A DNA stretch of 64,000 nt from Bombyx mori (taxonomy: Eukaryota; Arthropoda; Insecta; Lepidoptera; Bombycidae), in the NCBI RefSeq assembly GCF_030269925.1, contig NC_085128.1, forward strand, positions 8,124,501-8,188,500. Reading direction: 5' to 3'. Position 1 is the stretch's first letter. Each line of letters starts with the position of its first letter. Made by a program: the position numbers and the translations under genes. This document shows, piece by piece, positions 46,365 to 55,221 of this stretch. The notes below the pieces were generated by a model. That model saw only the letters and a program-made list of their open reading frames with translations, did not search any database and was not told the origin of the DNA.

Positions 46365-49300
46365 GTAAACCTGTTCGTGTCTATAGTTATGAATATTAAC
46401 GAGATAATCAACTAGTTTAGGGTGCGGTAATTTCTATTCGTTAAATATTGGTGATAGGATCGTGGCGTAGTATCGTAAGAAAATTACGTTTTTTTGTCTT
46501 TTTATGATTTAGGTTAGATTTGCTAACAGCTCCCCGAGAGCCTCCAAAGGAGACCTAACAACTTAAGAGCAACTGCTGCGCGAATGAATCTACTACCGGA
46601 TCGGAATCGGGACCCGCTTAGAAGATCCCGCGAGAAACTCAGCGGGCTGATGCATGGGTTAGATTGCACGTCGAACTATTTGCTCAGTTCGACGAGTAGG
46701 GTCACCGGGGTCCGTAAGTCTGCTCCTAGCGTTAGAGTTGAAGGCGTCTAATGCAAGAGTTATTGGAGTTAATGGATCCTTAAGGACGTGTCTACGGCGT
46801 CAACGGTGACAAATTCCGGTTCTGCACCACGGTCTACCACAGTAACGGTGTCTGTTACAACTTTTTGAGTGATACGGGGATTTTATTTACAAAATTAACT
46901 GAATTCGCGAAATTTTATCGAATCCGGCACCTTCATTAACTTAATTATCTGTACCTTTAAAACTTCGAACAGTTGTACTTAAGGGACGTTGGTGGTGTAC
47001 TTCAAGAAAGTATTTTATCATTAAACACAACAGGTAGCACATGTTTAGGTTTCTCTAATGAGTGTCTATTACACTATTAACGACGAGTACGGTTACCGGG
47101 ATTCCTCAGCCTGCTCCTAGTGCTAGAGCTGAAGGTATCCAATACAAGAGTTATTGGATTTGATGGATTCGTAAGGACAGCCATGCTTATGCGATGCAGC
47201 ATCGTAGTGCTGTGGTTGATCCAAAACAAATATTGTTTTTATACAAAGTCGATTTGTTTGGTATCTAATTAATGAGTTTTTTTATGGTAGGGACTGGCTT
47301 GCCCTTGGTATTTCTGACGTCCATGAGCGAAAGTAACCACTCACAATCTGGTGGGTCATACAAATACGTACGTGTGCTGTGCCTATAAAGGCAATAAAAA
47401 AATTAAAATATGAATTAATTAAACATTTTAAGCTTGTCTGATTTTATATTTTTATAGGACATTGCTGGTGTTGTAGCAATGCTGGGAACTTATTGCACTG
47501 TGGAACCGTACATCGACGCCAAATACGATATTCACATTCAAAAGATCGGCACCAACTACAAAGCATTCATGTACGTATTAATTTTAGTTTTTATTCGAAC
47601 TAGGCTGACGCCTGCAGAAAAGATCAAAGTGGCCTGCATTAAAACTTGTGATTGTAAACAACAAGAAGCAGGCGCTTCGGACGAATGCAAACACATGAAT
47701 TGCGAATCATTGAATGACGAAACTGTTTGTAACAATAATATTGTATTTACTTGCAGGCGCAAATCTATTTCGGGTAACTGGAAAACGAACCAGGGATCTG
47801 CTATGCTCGAGGCCATCGGTATGAATGACAGATATAAAATGTGGATTGACGAGGTAAAGTTTTGATGTTTTATATACTACTTTTATTGTTCGAATCCGTC
47901 GAATGTGTCACGGATGGCGCAATCCAAAATGAAAGCGTTACATAAAATGTATTTTTAAAGGTGAGCGAAATATTCGGAGGACTTGAGGTTTGCGCTTTGG
48001 AACTGGTCGTGGGTAAGGACGGTCGCGAACACATCATCGAACTTAACGACTCTGCTACTTCGTTCATGGGAGACTCACAAGAGGAAGATCGTCGTAATCT
48101 CGCTGAACTAGTTCTGCAGCGCATGCAGGTTTGTTTGAAAAATATAAATATATATTTCAATAAAACAAGGTAACACCATACCAATTTGTGTGGGTACGCA
48201 TCACCGATATAAAGATTAGAGCACTAAGGAGATAATAATATAAATAAGGTATTTTTCGTTTGGTTAATATCATTGCATGACGGAACCACCACGTCTTGAA
48301 ACCGTAACATAGGATGCTTCGTGGCAGGAATAGACATGATGGTGCTATCCACTACACCTCACAATACGTCCTACCATCAATAGCTACACAGACACACATT
48401 TTGTGGGCTTCGCTTCTCTTACAAGATATTCGTCTTCATCGTGAAGTGCGAATTTTTATGAGATCAAATAGTGTCAGAACGCTTCTTCGAAAAAGCGGTG
48501 CGTCACGATAACCCTCTTATCGTGGTTGTCTCCAACTACATATCCGACCCACGCGACGGGACAACGTAAAGCCGCAGTCACCCAAAACATGTCTTGTCGC
48601 ATCTTCCGGATCCACTCTCTGTAATTTCGGGTTCTCACCATGAGAGTTCACCAAGAGTCCAAGAGTTTCTCGCCGGATCTTTTCAGTGGGTCGCAATTCC
48701 GAGTATTCGAAAACTCTTTCAGGTTGAGCCCGTGAACTTACCTATCTGTCCAAGCGTAGCTGGAATAGGCCAAGATAGGATAGGAAAGAAAATGAAATCG
48801 TTGCGACTCATCTGATCTAGTCATAAATATATCAAATATTCGTATAAATAGCACAATCTTGCGTGTTCCAGGCGGTGTGTCGTCCAGGTCTAACAAAGAC
48901 GACATCTAGGTCATCGGTATCGGGTGTTTCGGCAGCAGGATCTCCTGAGGAACGCGGCGGAGCCCTGCCCGGGACCGGTCCACCAACAGCGCCGCCTCCA
49001 GCGCCACTCTCCTCAGCCACCAGCATTGACCGCCCGCTGCCACCAATTCCAGCCGAACCCACTCAGCCACCGCCGCCGCCGCTCACCCGACGTGACTCTC
49101 AAGGTACGTAACTAGTACAAATCTGTGTACGTGCTCTATAACGTACGATTTATCTTATCTCTATGAACTTTATTAAAATTTAAACAATAATAAATATAAA
49201 TCAAATTTTAAGAACAAATACCTATATAAATCATGGCCTTTCACAATATTTTTTGATGCAATAGGGTTATTATCTATACGTATACAATTACTTGTATCTA

Positions 49301-52215
49301 CCTGTTACTGACTAATGCATCAACGCAGAGTTCGAACCTACAAACTTGAAATTTTCGCAGTTGATGCCTATTAGGCATTAACTAATAATAGATTTTTGAA
49401 CATTTCACTCAGGCGCAAAATTAAGGATGAACGTTTGTGTGGAATTGCGTCATTTTAAAAGTGAGAAGCACAATAGTCAAAGTGAAATAAACGCACAGAT
49501 CGCCATTTTTCATAATTTATATTTAGTTAAAAAATTCGTAATTTTCGAAAGAATTAACATGATATATGTACAATGACTTCTTATATAAATGTAGGGATAC
49601 AAATACTATACCTAAATAATAATCAAAAGTACTTTCGGCATTATTCTCGCTAGGTTCGCTAGTATTATTATATATTTATTTTAATATGTATAATAATTCC
49701 TATGACAAACGAGTCGCAATCAATATGGCACTTCCTGTTTTCCTAACACTAATCGAGTGCAGCTTAGCGCAGATTTTTTTTTTTTTTTTCCTACCTAAGC
49801 TGATAGCCCTAGCGGCTATGTCAGCGTAACCCTAACTTTAGTAGGTGAGCTCACGGGGCTCAAACCTGACGATGTTGCTAACACGAACCCTAGCAAGAGC
49901 CGTGCTTCGCAGAATCTACCACCGGATCGGAAACGCGACCCACTGAGAAGATCCGGCGAGAAACTCAGTGGGCTGTGTCTGAGAGTTAATTTACTCGTCG
50001 AGCCCTTCGTCGCAAGCGATGGGTTCGACGAGAACGGTGACCGGTGCTTGAAGTACCTAAAAGCACCGTTAGTGGATCGGGAGGATCCGAGATGACGTGT
50101 TTTGGGCGACGTCGACTGCTTTCCATTCTGTCCGCAGGATCGGGAATGTAGTTACCGGTGGCCACGATGAGAGGGTTCTCGTGTCGTGCCGCTTTATCGA
50201 AGTGGCGCATGGACGCCGACTGAAGATACTTACTGATGGACTCTAAGTCCAGGTCGTCATGGAGGTCGACGTTCCTGACGAACCACGGGGCTCCGACGGC
50301 TATCCTGCAAAAACGGGATTGGATTATTTGAAATGATTTTAAGTGTATGCGGGCCGCGTGAGCGAACACTACACTTGCATAGGTCATGACGGGGCGTATG
50401 CAAGTTTTGTAGAGCGTCACCTTATTTCTAAGGGACATTTTACTTCGCCTACATATCATCGGGTAGAGACGTCCTAGAATGAAGGCGGCACGGTCGCGTA
50501 CCGTCTTAATGTGGGGGCGGAATGTCATCCTACTGTCGAGGGTGACGCCTAAATATTTGACCTTCGGGGCCCACGGTATGGGCTGGTCGAACATCGTGAT
50601 TGGGCGAACGGCGGGGGCGGAGGTGTTGACGCGCCTAGTCGGGAGAGGGATGCTCAGCGTGGTGTTCGGAGGGCGACCCCTTTTGAAGAGCACCGCTGTG
50701 CTTTTCGTGGGGTTGATGTCGATGCGCCACTTCCGGAACCACTGTCCCATGGTGGTAGCTGCGGTCTGAAGTCGTTGATGAAGTAACGCCTTCTTCCTAC
50801 ACGAGTAGTAGATGGCGGTGTCATCGGCGAAGAGCGCCAGATGGGTCTCCGGAGACCGGGGTATATCATTGATATACAAACTAAATAGTAACGGGGAGAG
50901 GGCGGAGCCTTGCGGGACTCCGGCTGTGACGTGACGGGGCCGGGAACGCGTCCCCTCGACTCGATATCGGAACGAACGGTTCGACAAGTAGTCTCGTATG
51001 ATGAGCACGAGTCTGTCTGGCACTCCCATGTTATACAGTTTGTATATCAAACCGTTGTGCCAGACTTTGTCGAACGCCTTCGCTATATCGAAGAAGAGGG
51101 CTCCTGTCGGAATGGGTTTCCGCCTGTTCAGCCCTAGTAAGATGTGCTCCGTGAGGCGGTGCACTTGATGGACGCACGAGTGTCTAATCAAATCAAATCA
51201 AAAAATGTGGGGCGGTAACTCGCGGTTTCGTTCTTCGGTTTGCCCGGCTTGTGTATGCCGATAACGTCCGCTTCTTTCCACGCCGCGGGAAAGATGCAGT
51301 TCGTCATAGCAGCATTTAATATGGTGGCCAACATCGTTATCAGTTGGGCTGGTAACAATTTAAGCGCGCGGTTGCGGATGCCGTCGGAGCCGGGAGCTTT
51401 CCGTGGTTGTAGGCTATCGATCGCCTCCTTAACCTCGGAAGTGGTAATGGGGGGTAGCGCAGAAAAAAAACGCTGTTTAGGTATATATTTTACGTCTATA
51501 GCTACGAACGTGCTTATCCAGTTATATTTGACTATAACGTGTATTTGACTTTCAAATATTAGGATATTTTAGTCGTTCCATTTGAAATCCACGCTAGCCT
51601 TCGATCATAGCTTATAATAATATTATTATTATTGATAACTGACCAACAAAATCCTAAGCATCCTGTGATACAGTTACAACAAACCTTATCAATAACCTTA
51701 ACCAACTTAATTTAATATGAATAACCGTAACTCTTACTGTAGACTACAATCAACCATTCTGTGATATGAGCCCATTCGCGAGTAGAACTTAGTTGTCGTT
51801 TGAGCCCCGTGAGCTCACCTACTAGTTAAGGTTACGCTGAAATAGCCTCTCAAGGCTCTCAGCTTAGATACAACATTGGGACCGTGGGTCTACCGAGCAT
51901 ATCACCCGCTTGGTGGAAGATCTTTCCTTTCGTCATTCCCACGGTATGTTAATCACCGTGAATAAAGATAAGATTTTCATTTTTGTTTCAGCATCTCAAT
52001 CGTCGACGGTGTCATCTGCGTCGGCAGCTCCGAGCTCAGGTCCGGCGGGCGGCGTGACTGGAGCCGGGTCTGTGGGTCCGGCGGCTCCGGCTCCGACGTC
52101 CGGCCGCGGTGGGTTCGCACGCCAGGGCTCGCTTAGCGCCGCGCTCACTGAAGACGCCGAAGACACCATGAAGAACTTACGGAAAACTTTCGCTGGAATC
52201 TTCGGTGACATGTAA
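46272..52215 (+). CDS. Syn: Synapsin, 3' six coding exons (partial gene)
   Basis: Synapsins are phosphoproteins on the cytoplasmic face of synaptic vesicles. They tether the reserve pool and bind ATP through an ATP-grasp-like C domain. Joined exons 46272-46364, 47458-47570, 47757-47853, 47961-48128, 48872-49103 and 51992-52215 give 308 residues and a stop with all phases matching. Residues 1-157 are the C-terminal half of the C domain (KFPVVIKIGHAH, EPYIDAKYDIHIQKIGTNYK, SISGNWKTN, FGGLEVCALELVVGKDGREH, GDSQEEDRR). About 160-240 is proline-rich. The last ~35 residues (ARQGSLSAAL to NLRKTFAGIFGDM) are the conserved terminal block. The N-terminal domains and first half of the C domain lie upstream and were not found. 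Poly-A signals downstream include AATAAA at 53605 and 54942. It converges on the PIERCE-like gene. Confidence 0.96.
46512..46811 (-). mobile_element. Family B retrotransposon 3' region in a Synapsin intron
   Basis: GATTTGCTAACAGCTCCCCG, CGGATCGGAATCGGGACCCG, AACTCAGCGGGCTGATGCAT and the end of ORF2 (TGCTCCTAGCGTTAGAGTTG). Confidence 0.7.
47082..47185 (-). mobile_element. Second family B fragment in the same Synapsin intron
   Basis: CCTGCTCCTAGTGCTAGAGC and GAGTTATTGGATTTGATGGA repeat the ORF2 end of the preceding fragment, so this is a separate copy. Confidence 0.6.
47281..47402 (+). mobile_element. Family C retrotransposon tail, diverged
   Basis: GAAAGTAACCACTCACAATC, TGGTGGGTCATACAAATACG and AAAGGCAATAAAAAAA. 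It ends only about 55 bp before the acceptor of Synapsin exon b. Confidence 0.65.
47458..47570 (+). CDS. Syn: Synapsin exon b
   Basis: Acceptor TTTATAG, donor GTACGT. Encodes DIAGVVAMLGTYCTVEPYID then AKYDIHIQKIGTNYKAF and two bases (AT) of a Met codon split by the intron. The first ATG inside is not a start. Confidence 0.96.
47757..47853 (+). CDS. Syn: Synapsin exon c
   Basis: Acceptor TTGCAG, donor GTAAAG. Its first G completes the split Met, then RKSISGNWKTNQGSAMLEAI and GMNDRYKMWIDE. Ends in phase 0. Confidence 0.96.
47961..48128 (+). CDS. Syn: Synapsin exon d
   Basis: Acceptor TTAAAG, donor GTTTGT. 56 codons: VSEIFGGLEVCALELVVGKD, GREHIIELNDSATSFMGDSQ, EEDRRNLAELVLQRMQ. This is the end of the C domain. 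Confidence 0.95.
48276..48450 (-). repeat. Degenerate Bm1 SINE in a Synapsin intron
   Basis: CACGTCTTGAAACCGTAACA, GGCAGGAATAGACATGATGG, ATACGTCCTACCATCAATAG and a CATCGTGAAGTGC end follow reverse Bm1 order. Confidence 0.5.
48480..48795 (+). mobile_element. Family A-like retrotransposon 3' end in a Synapsin intron
   Basis: The decayed ORF2 end (CGTCACGATAACCCTCTTAT) is followed by the family A 3' UTR (GAGTTTCTCGCCGGATCTTT, CAGGTTGAGCCCGTGAACTT, an A-rich tail). It ends about 75 bp before exon e. Confidence 0.7.
48872..49103 (+). CDS. Syn: Synapsin exon e (proline-rich)
   Basis: Acceptor TTCCAG, donor GTACGT, ends in phase 1. Starts AVCRPGLTKTTSRSSVSG and is then low-complexity, with PPTAPPPAPL, PLPPIPAEPTQPPPPP (SH3-ligand-like) and TRRDSQ, whose Ser fits a basophilic kinase (PKA/CaMK) consensus. 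It is much more GC-rich than its introns. Confidence 0.93.
49104..49764. other. Synapsin intron, AT-rich, nothing recognised
   Basis: No exon or named repeat recognised before the retroelement at 49774. Confidence 0.35.
49986..51191 (-). CDS. Reverse transcriptase ORF2 fragment, family A (401 codons)
   Basis: The open frame covers the catalytic core: FFDIAKAFDKVWHNGLIYKL (motif A, near 51080), TAGVPQGSALSPLLFSLYIN (near 50920), LALFADDTAIYYSC (catalytic FADD box, near 50815), then the thumb and C-terminal part (VTLYKTCIRPVMTYASVVFA) and a stop at 49986. There is no true ATG at the 5' end: the frame enters from the 5'-truncated element. Coding remains open, but without endonuclease and ORF1 it cannot transpose alone. 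It shares its C-terminus with the copy at 56555-57028. Confidence 0.88.
   Translation of the reverse strand: MIRHSCVHQVHRLTEHILLGLNRRKPIPTGALFFDIAKAFDKVWHNGLIYKLYNMGVPDRLVLIIRDYLSNRSFRYRVEGTRSRPRHVTAGVPQGSALSPLLFSLYINDIPRSPETHLALFADDTAIYYSCRKKALLHQRLQTAATTMGQWFRKWRIDINPTKSTAVLFKRGRPPNTTLSIPLPTRRVNTSAPAVRPITMFDQPIPWAPKVKYLGVTLDSRMTFRPHIKTVRDRAAFILGRLYPMICRRSKMSLRNKVTLYKTCIRPVMTYASVVFAHAARIHLKSFQIIQSRFCRIAVGAPWFVRNVDLHDDLDLESISKYLQSASMRHFDKAARHENPLIVATGNYIPDPADRMESSRRRPKHVISDPPDPLTVLLGTSSTGHRSRRTHRLRRRARRVN
51186..51454 (-). pseudogene. Upstream part of the family A reverse transcriptase
   Basis: Reading down from 51454, the frame gives ITTSEVKEAIDSLQPRKAPG, then a block near 51300 resembling TNCIFPAAWKEADVIGIHKP, as in jockey-type ORF2. 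It is separated from the 49986-51191 frame by an AT-rich junction at about 51185-51205, so the two no longer form one protein. Confidence 0.7.
51797..51875 (+). mobile_element. Family A retrotransposon tail scrap
   Basis: CGTTTGAGCCCCGTGAGCTC and GAAATAGCCTCTCAAGGCTC, about 115 bp before the terminal Synapsin exon. Confidence 0.65.
51992..52215 (+). CDS. Syn: Synapsin terminal exon f
   Basis: Acceptor TGTTTCAG; completes a split Ala codon, then SQSSTVSSASAAPSSGPAGG. A Gly/Ala/Pro-rich stretch leads to GFARQGSLSAAL and EDTMKNLRKTFAGIFGDM, stop TAA at 52213-52215. The terminal block is the hallmark of the synapsin C-terminus. Confidence 0.96.
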
Positions 52216-54947
52216 CGTGTCACTTAATCTCATTTCGTTTTCTCGCATTAAAACTGTATAATCTTAAAACTTACAAATTTTACAGATGAGTGTTTTAAAC
52301 TTTTAACATATGATATTTTTAATATTAATCATCTTTGCAACATTAATTTTTTATTTTTTACCAGTTACATTATCTGTCTTTTAAAGTAAGAAAAAATTAT
52401 GTATTAATTTTGTTAATAGTAATAGTCAAAACATAGGTAAACTAAAAAAAAACTCAAATTAAACTACGCTCTTTTGACAGTATTTATGAGAAAAATACTG
52501 GTGATACCAAATGATTCCGCATATTAGCTCAATTTCGAATATTTTTGGAAATTGAACACTTTTAATGCGAAAAGACGATTTGACCGTTTCGACAATATAC
52601 GTTATTATCGTTTTTTTTTTTTTTGATTACGCAAAAATTTTTTTAAAGAGAGACATGACACTAAATGAAGACTTTGACGATCGTAATATCTGACTTTACT
52701 GTTAACTTGAATGCATTTGAAGGCTGTCCTTCTAAATTCATGGAGGTGGTATGCCCGACATCCAGTTGGCATGCTCACGTTACACAGTTTTTAAAATAGT
52801 TCTATAATGTACGTTAAGATTTTTTTACAGTTAGTTTAATATTAATAATTAATATTAAAAAAAAAAAATGAATCAACTAAGCTGCATTGTGATCGAGCCC
52901 GTTTGGTACAAACGTTACGTCGCTAGTAGCAGCGTACGTAGTAGCTATTTGTCGAATTATGACTATTTCTGGCTTCCTCCTTCACTAACGCTACTCTTAC
53001 TGTAGATGATGCTAATCGTGAACTTGAATTTACTTAAAATGTTGAAAGGAATGTAGATTTTGCGAAGGAACCCGACGAGTTAGAACCCCCATTATTTCAA
53101 TCAATATTAGATTCAAAAGAAAACGAAGCTCTTTCTTGTCCCGATAGACACAATCTGCAAATATGGTAACTAAAGTACTGGAAATAATTACATGATTTTT
53201 ATTTACATTGTTTTTCTACGTCTCTTTTAAATTTAATATGTAATAAGTTAAATAATGACTTTTTTTTTGAAAAGAAAAAACGGATGAGGAGTAGGAACGG
53301 GCGAGCAATGCCATCGAAGACAATATTGTTAAACGCAAGAATTGATCAACATTTTAAATAATAATACTATATCTAATAACTTAATAGTTGTAGCTCCTAG
53401 ATTAAGAATCTTGTTACTGCCTATTTATGCTTAATGTACAACTTACATCACTACAAAAACAATTGTCATGCAGCGTGACAACGCTCTGCTTTTATTACTT
53501 ATAGTAAATCGTTTTAATTATAATTTCCTATAAATTTTAAAGTACCTCATAGAAAAAATCATAATTATAACTCATTTTATAGTTAATTTGCTGTATTAAT
53601 GCTGAATAAATGTTGGTGTATTGTATTGTATTGTATTGTGCTTACGAAATCGTATGAAGTTTACAAATTTAAAATAATATGGTTCAATAACTGACATTTA
53701 CTTATATCGGTACTGTTATATAAATACCAAACTATATCTATCTAATCTATATCTCATATTTATGGAAACTACGATAATCGATCATTCACTTATTCTTGTA
53801 GTTTACTCGTTTTATCTTAACATCTAAATAACAATCTAATAATCCTAATTATATTTAAACTGATTATTATACAATATTTATTAATCAACTTGATATATAT
53901 TAGATTTTACAACGAAAATAATATAATTAATAAAAATATAAGATAATATAAATAATATAATTAATACATAGCCTGTTGACACTGTGACCGAAGGAAACAT
54001 TGATCTCATTAGTTTTGTGGTTACATTAAAGAATTAGTTAATTTTACATTATAGAAATAATGGTTATACAATTTTACATATTCAACCCAACCCCCTACAC
54101 CTGGCGTACATATTATTGATACATTGACGCAATACATATTATTCGTATGTATTAATAAACTAAGACTTATTTTTATAGTGTTGCACTTGTAGTTAGTTTA
54201 CGTCACATAACTCATGTAGCGTTGTTAGCCACGAATGTAGGCATTTGTTATTAAGTATATATATATAAAATATATCTATAATACGCGATATATTGAAGTA
54301 ATAAATTGAAATGCTCTTCGATTCGTAGCAAATTTTTGTTGAATTTATATACATACATATATATATACGCTTACAGCGACAAGCAATATCTAACACATAT
54401 AATTTATTAATACCTTAAACTTATGTTCAATACCTTAGACGGTTCGTAGTTTGTTGATTGTTAAATATTTATACATTCGAATAAAATATAAACGCTATTG
54501 TTGTTGTTGGTAACAAGTTATACAATATATGAATACTCGATTTCGTCCCGGAGGTAATCTTTGAAGGATGTATTGCGATAAAAAATCCAAGGCAGGTAGG
54601 TTCACGTACGTAAATCCATGGTACACGACGCGACGGCTCGTGAGCAAAACAAAGGGAACGTGAACTCCCCTTGGACTCTTATATCGGCTTAATCTTCTAG
54701 AGGTAATTTATAAGCATGGCGTGCCACGACCCACAACAGAATTCGTGATGTGAGATTTTCAACCTTCATAAACTTTATTGACGGGGGAAATATCAAGAGT
54801 CTCGTAAACGCTTCGGCAATACGAATCATAAATTTATTTTCGGTAAAACGATTGTCCGTTGTGGCACCCGCATGTTATCCGGATCGAATATGTTAATGGA
54901 ATTTGAATGCATGTTAATCTATCTGTATTGTACGAATAGTTAATAAA
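52216..54947 (+). other. Syn: Probable Synapsin 3' UTR and downstream AT-rich DNA
   Basis: No coding signal follows the stop. Candidate poly-A signals AATAAA are at 53605-53610, 54154-54159 and 54942-54947, so the transcript end is uncertain. A (TATTG)n-like run is at about 53618-53640. Confidence 0.4.
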
Positions 54948-54980
54948 CATTTTGGTAAATCAATACCGAACGAATATTGT

Positions 54981-54986
54981 TTTATT
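54981..54986 (-). terminator. Poly-A signal for the distal terminal exon of the PIERCE-like gene
   Basis: TTTATT on + (AATAAA on -) lies 110 bp past the stop at 55097-55099. This puts the two convergent genes' 3' ends within tens of bases of each other if Synapsin uses the 54942 signal. Confidence 0.45.
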
Positions 54987-55096
54987 TAATTAATAATCTC
55001 CTATATAAAAACAAAATATAATTATAGAAAACGGTACACAGATTATTGGTCGAATCGATTTGAATATTGGATAGCGTTTTAATTTGAAGACCTTTC

Positions 55097-55221
55097 TCAA
55101 GGATACGAAGCGGGATCCATGCCGGTGTTGAGGCTGTAGTTGCGGTACATGCCGGCGGCAGCAAGACGGTTTGTGAACCTCTGACCAGCGGGAAAAAATA
55201 CAGAAGACACCGAATGTATAC
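55097..55221 (-). CDS. PIERCE-like terminal exon 3b (distal)
   Basis: Acceptor ATATTTCAG|GT. Entering in phase 1 it gives (G)IHSVSSVFFPAGQRFTNRLA and AAGMYRNYSLNTGMDPASYP, with stop TGA at 55097-55099. It is 125 bp, exactly as long as exon 3a, and 23 of 40 residues after the shared Gly are identical between the two. The open frame and preserved splice site argue against a dead duplicate. Confidence 0.8.

Larger units (their letters stand above)
49774..51454 (-). mobile_element. Family A jockey-like retrotransposon, 5'-truncated, with 9-bp target duplication
   Basis: The element lies between identical copies of TAGCGCAGA (49765-49773 and 51455-51463). The T-run at its left edge is the poly-A tail of a - strand insertion. 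It holds the 3' UTR (49790-49985) and most of the reverse transcriptase ORF2, and lacks ORF1 and the endonuclease. A deletion near 51195, replaced by AATCAAATCAAATC, removes part of the reverse transcriptase. It sits in the last Synapsin intron, antisense to the gene. Confidence 0.85.

Noticed and set aside
46043..46411. 122-codon - strand frame
   Set aside because: It is antisense to Synapsin exon a; the + strand encodes KFPVVIKIGHAH with correct splice sites.
47556..48184. - strand frames opposite Synapsin exons
   Set aside because: Antisense shadows of the Synapsin exons, whose splice sites and protein motifs are unambiguous.
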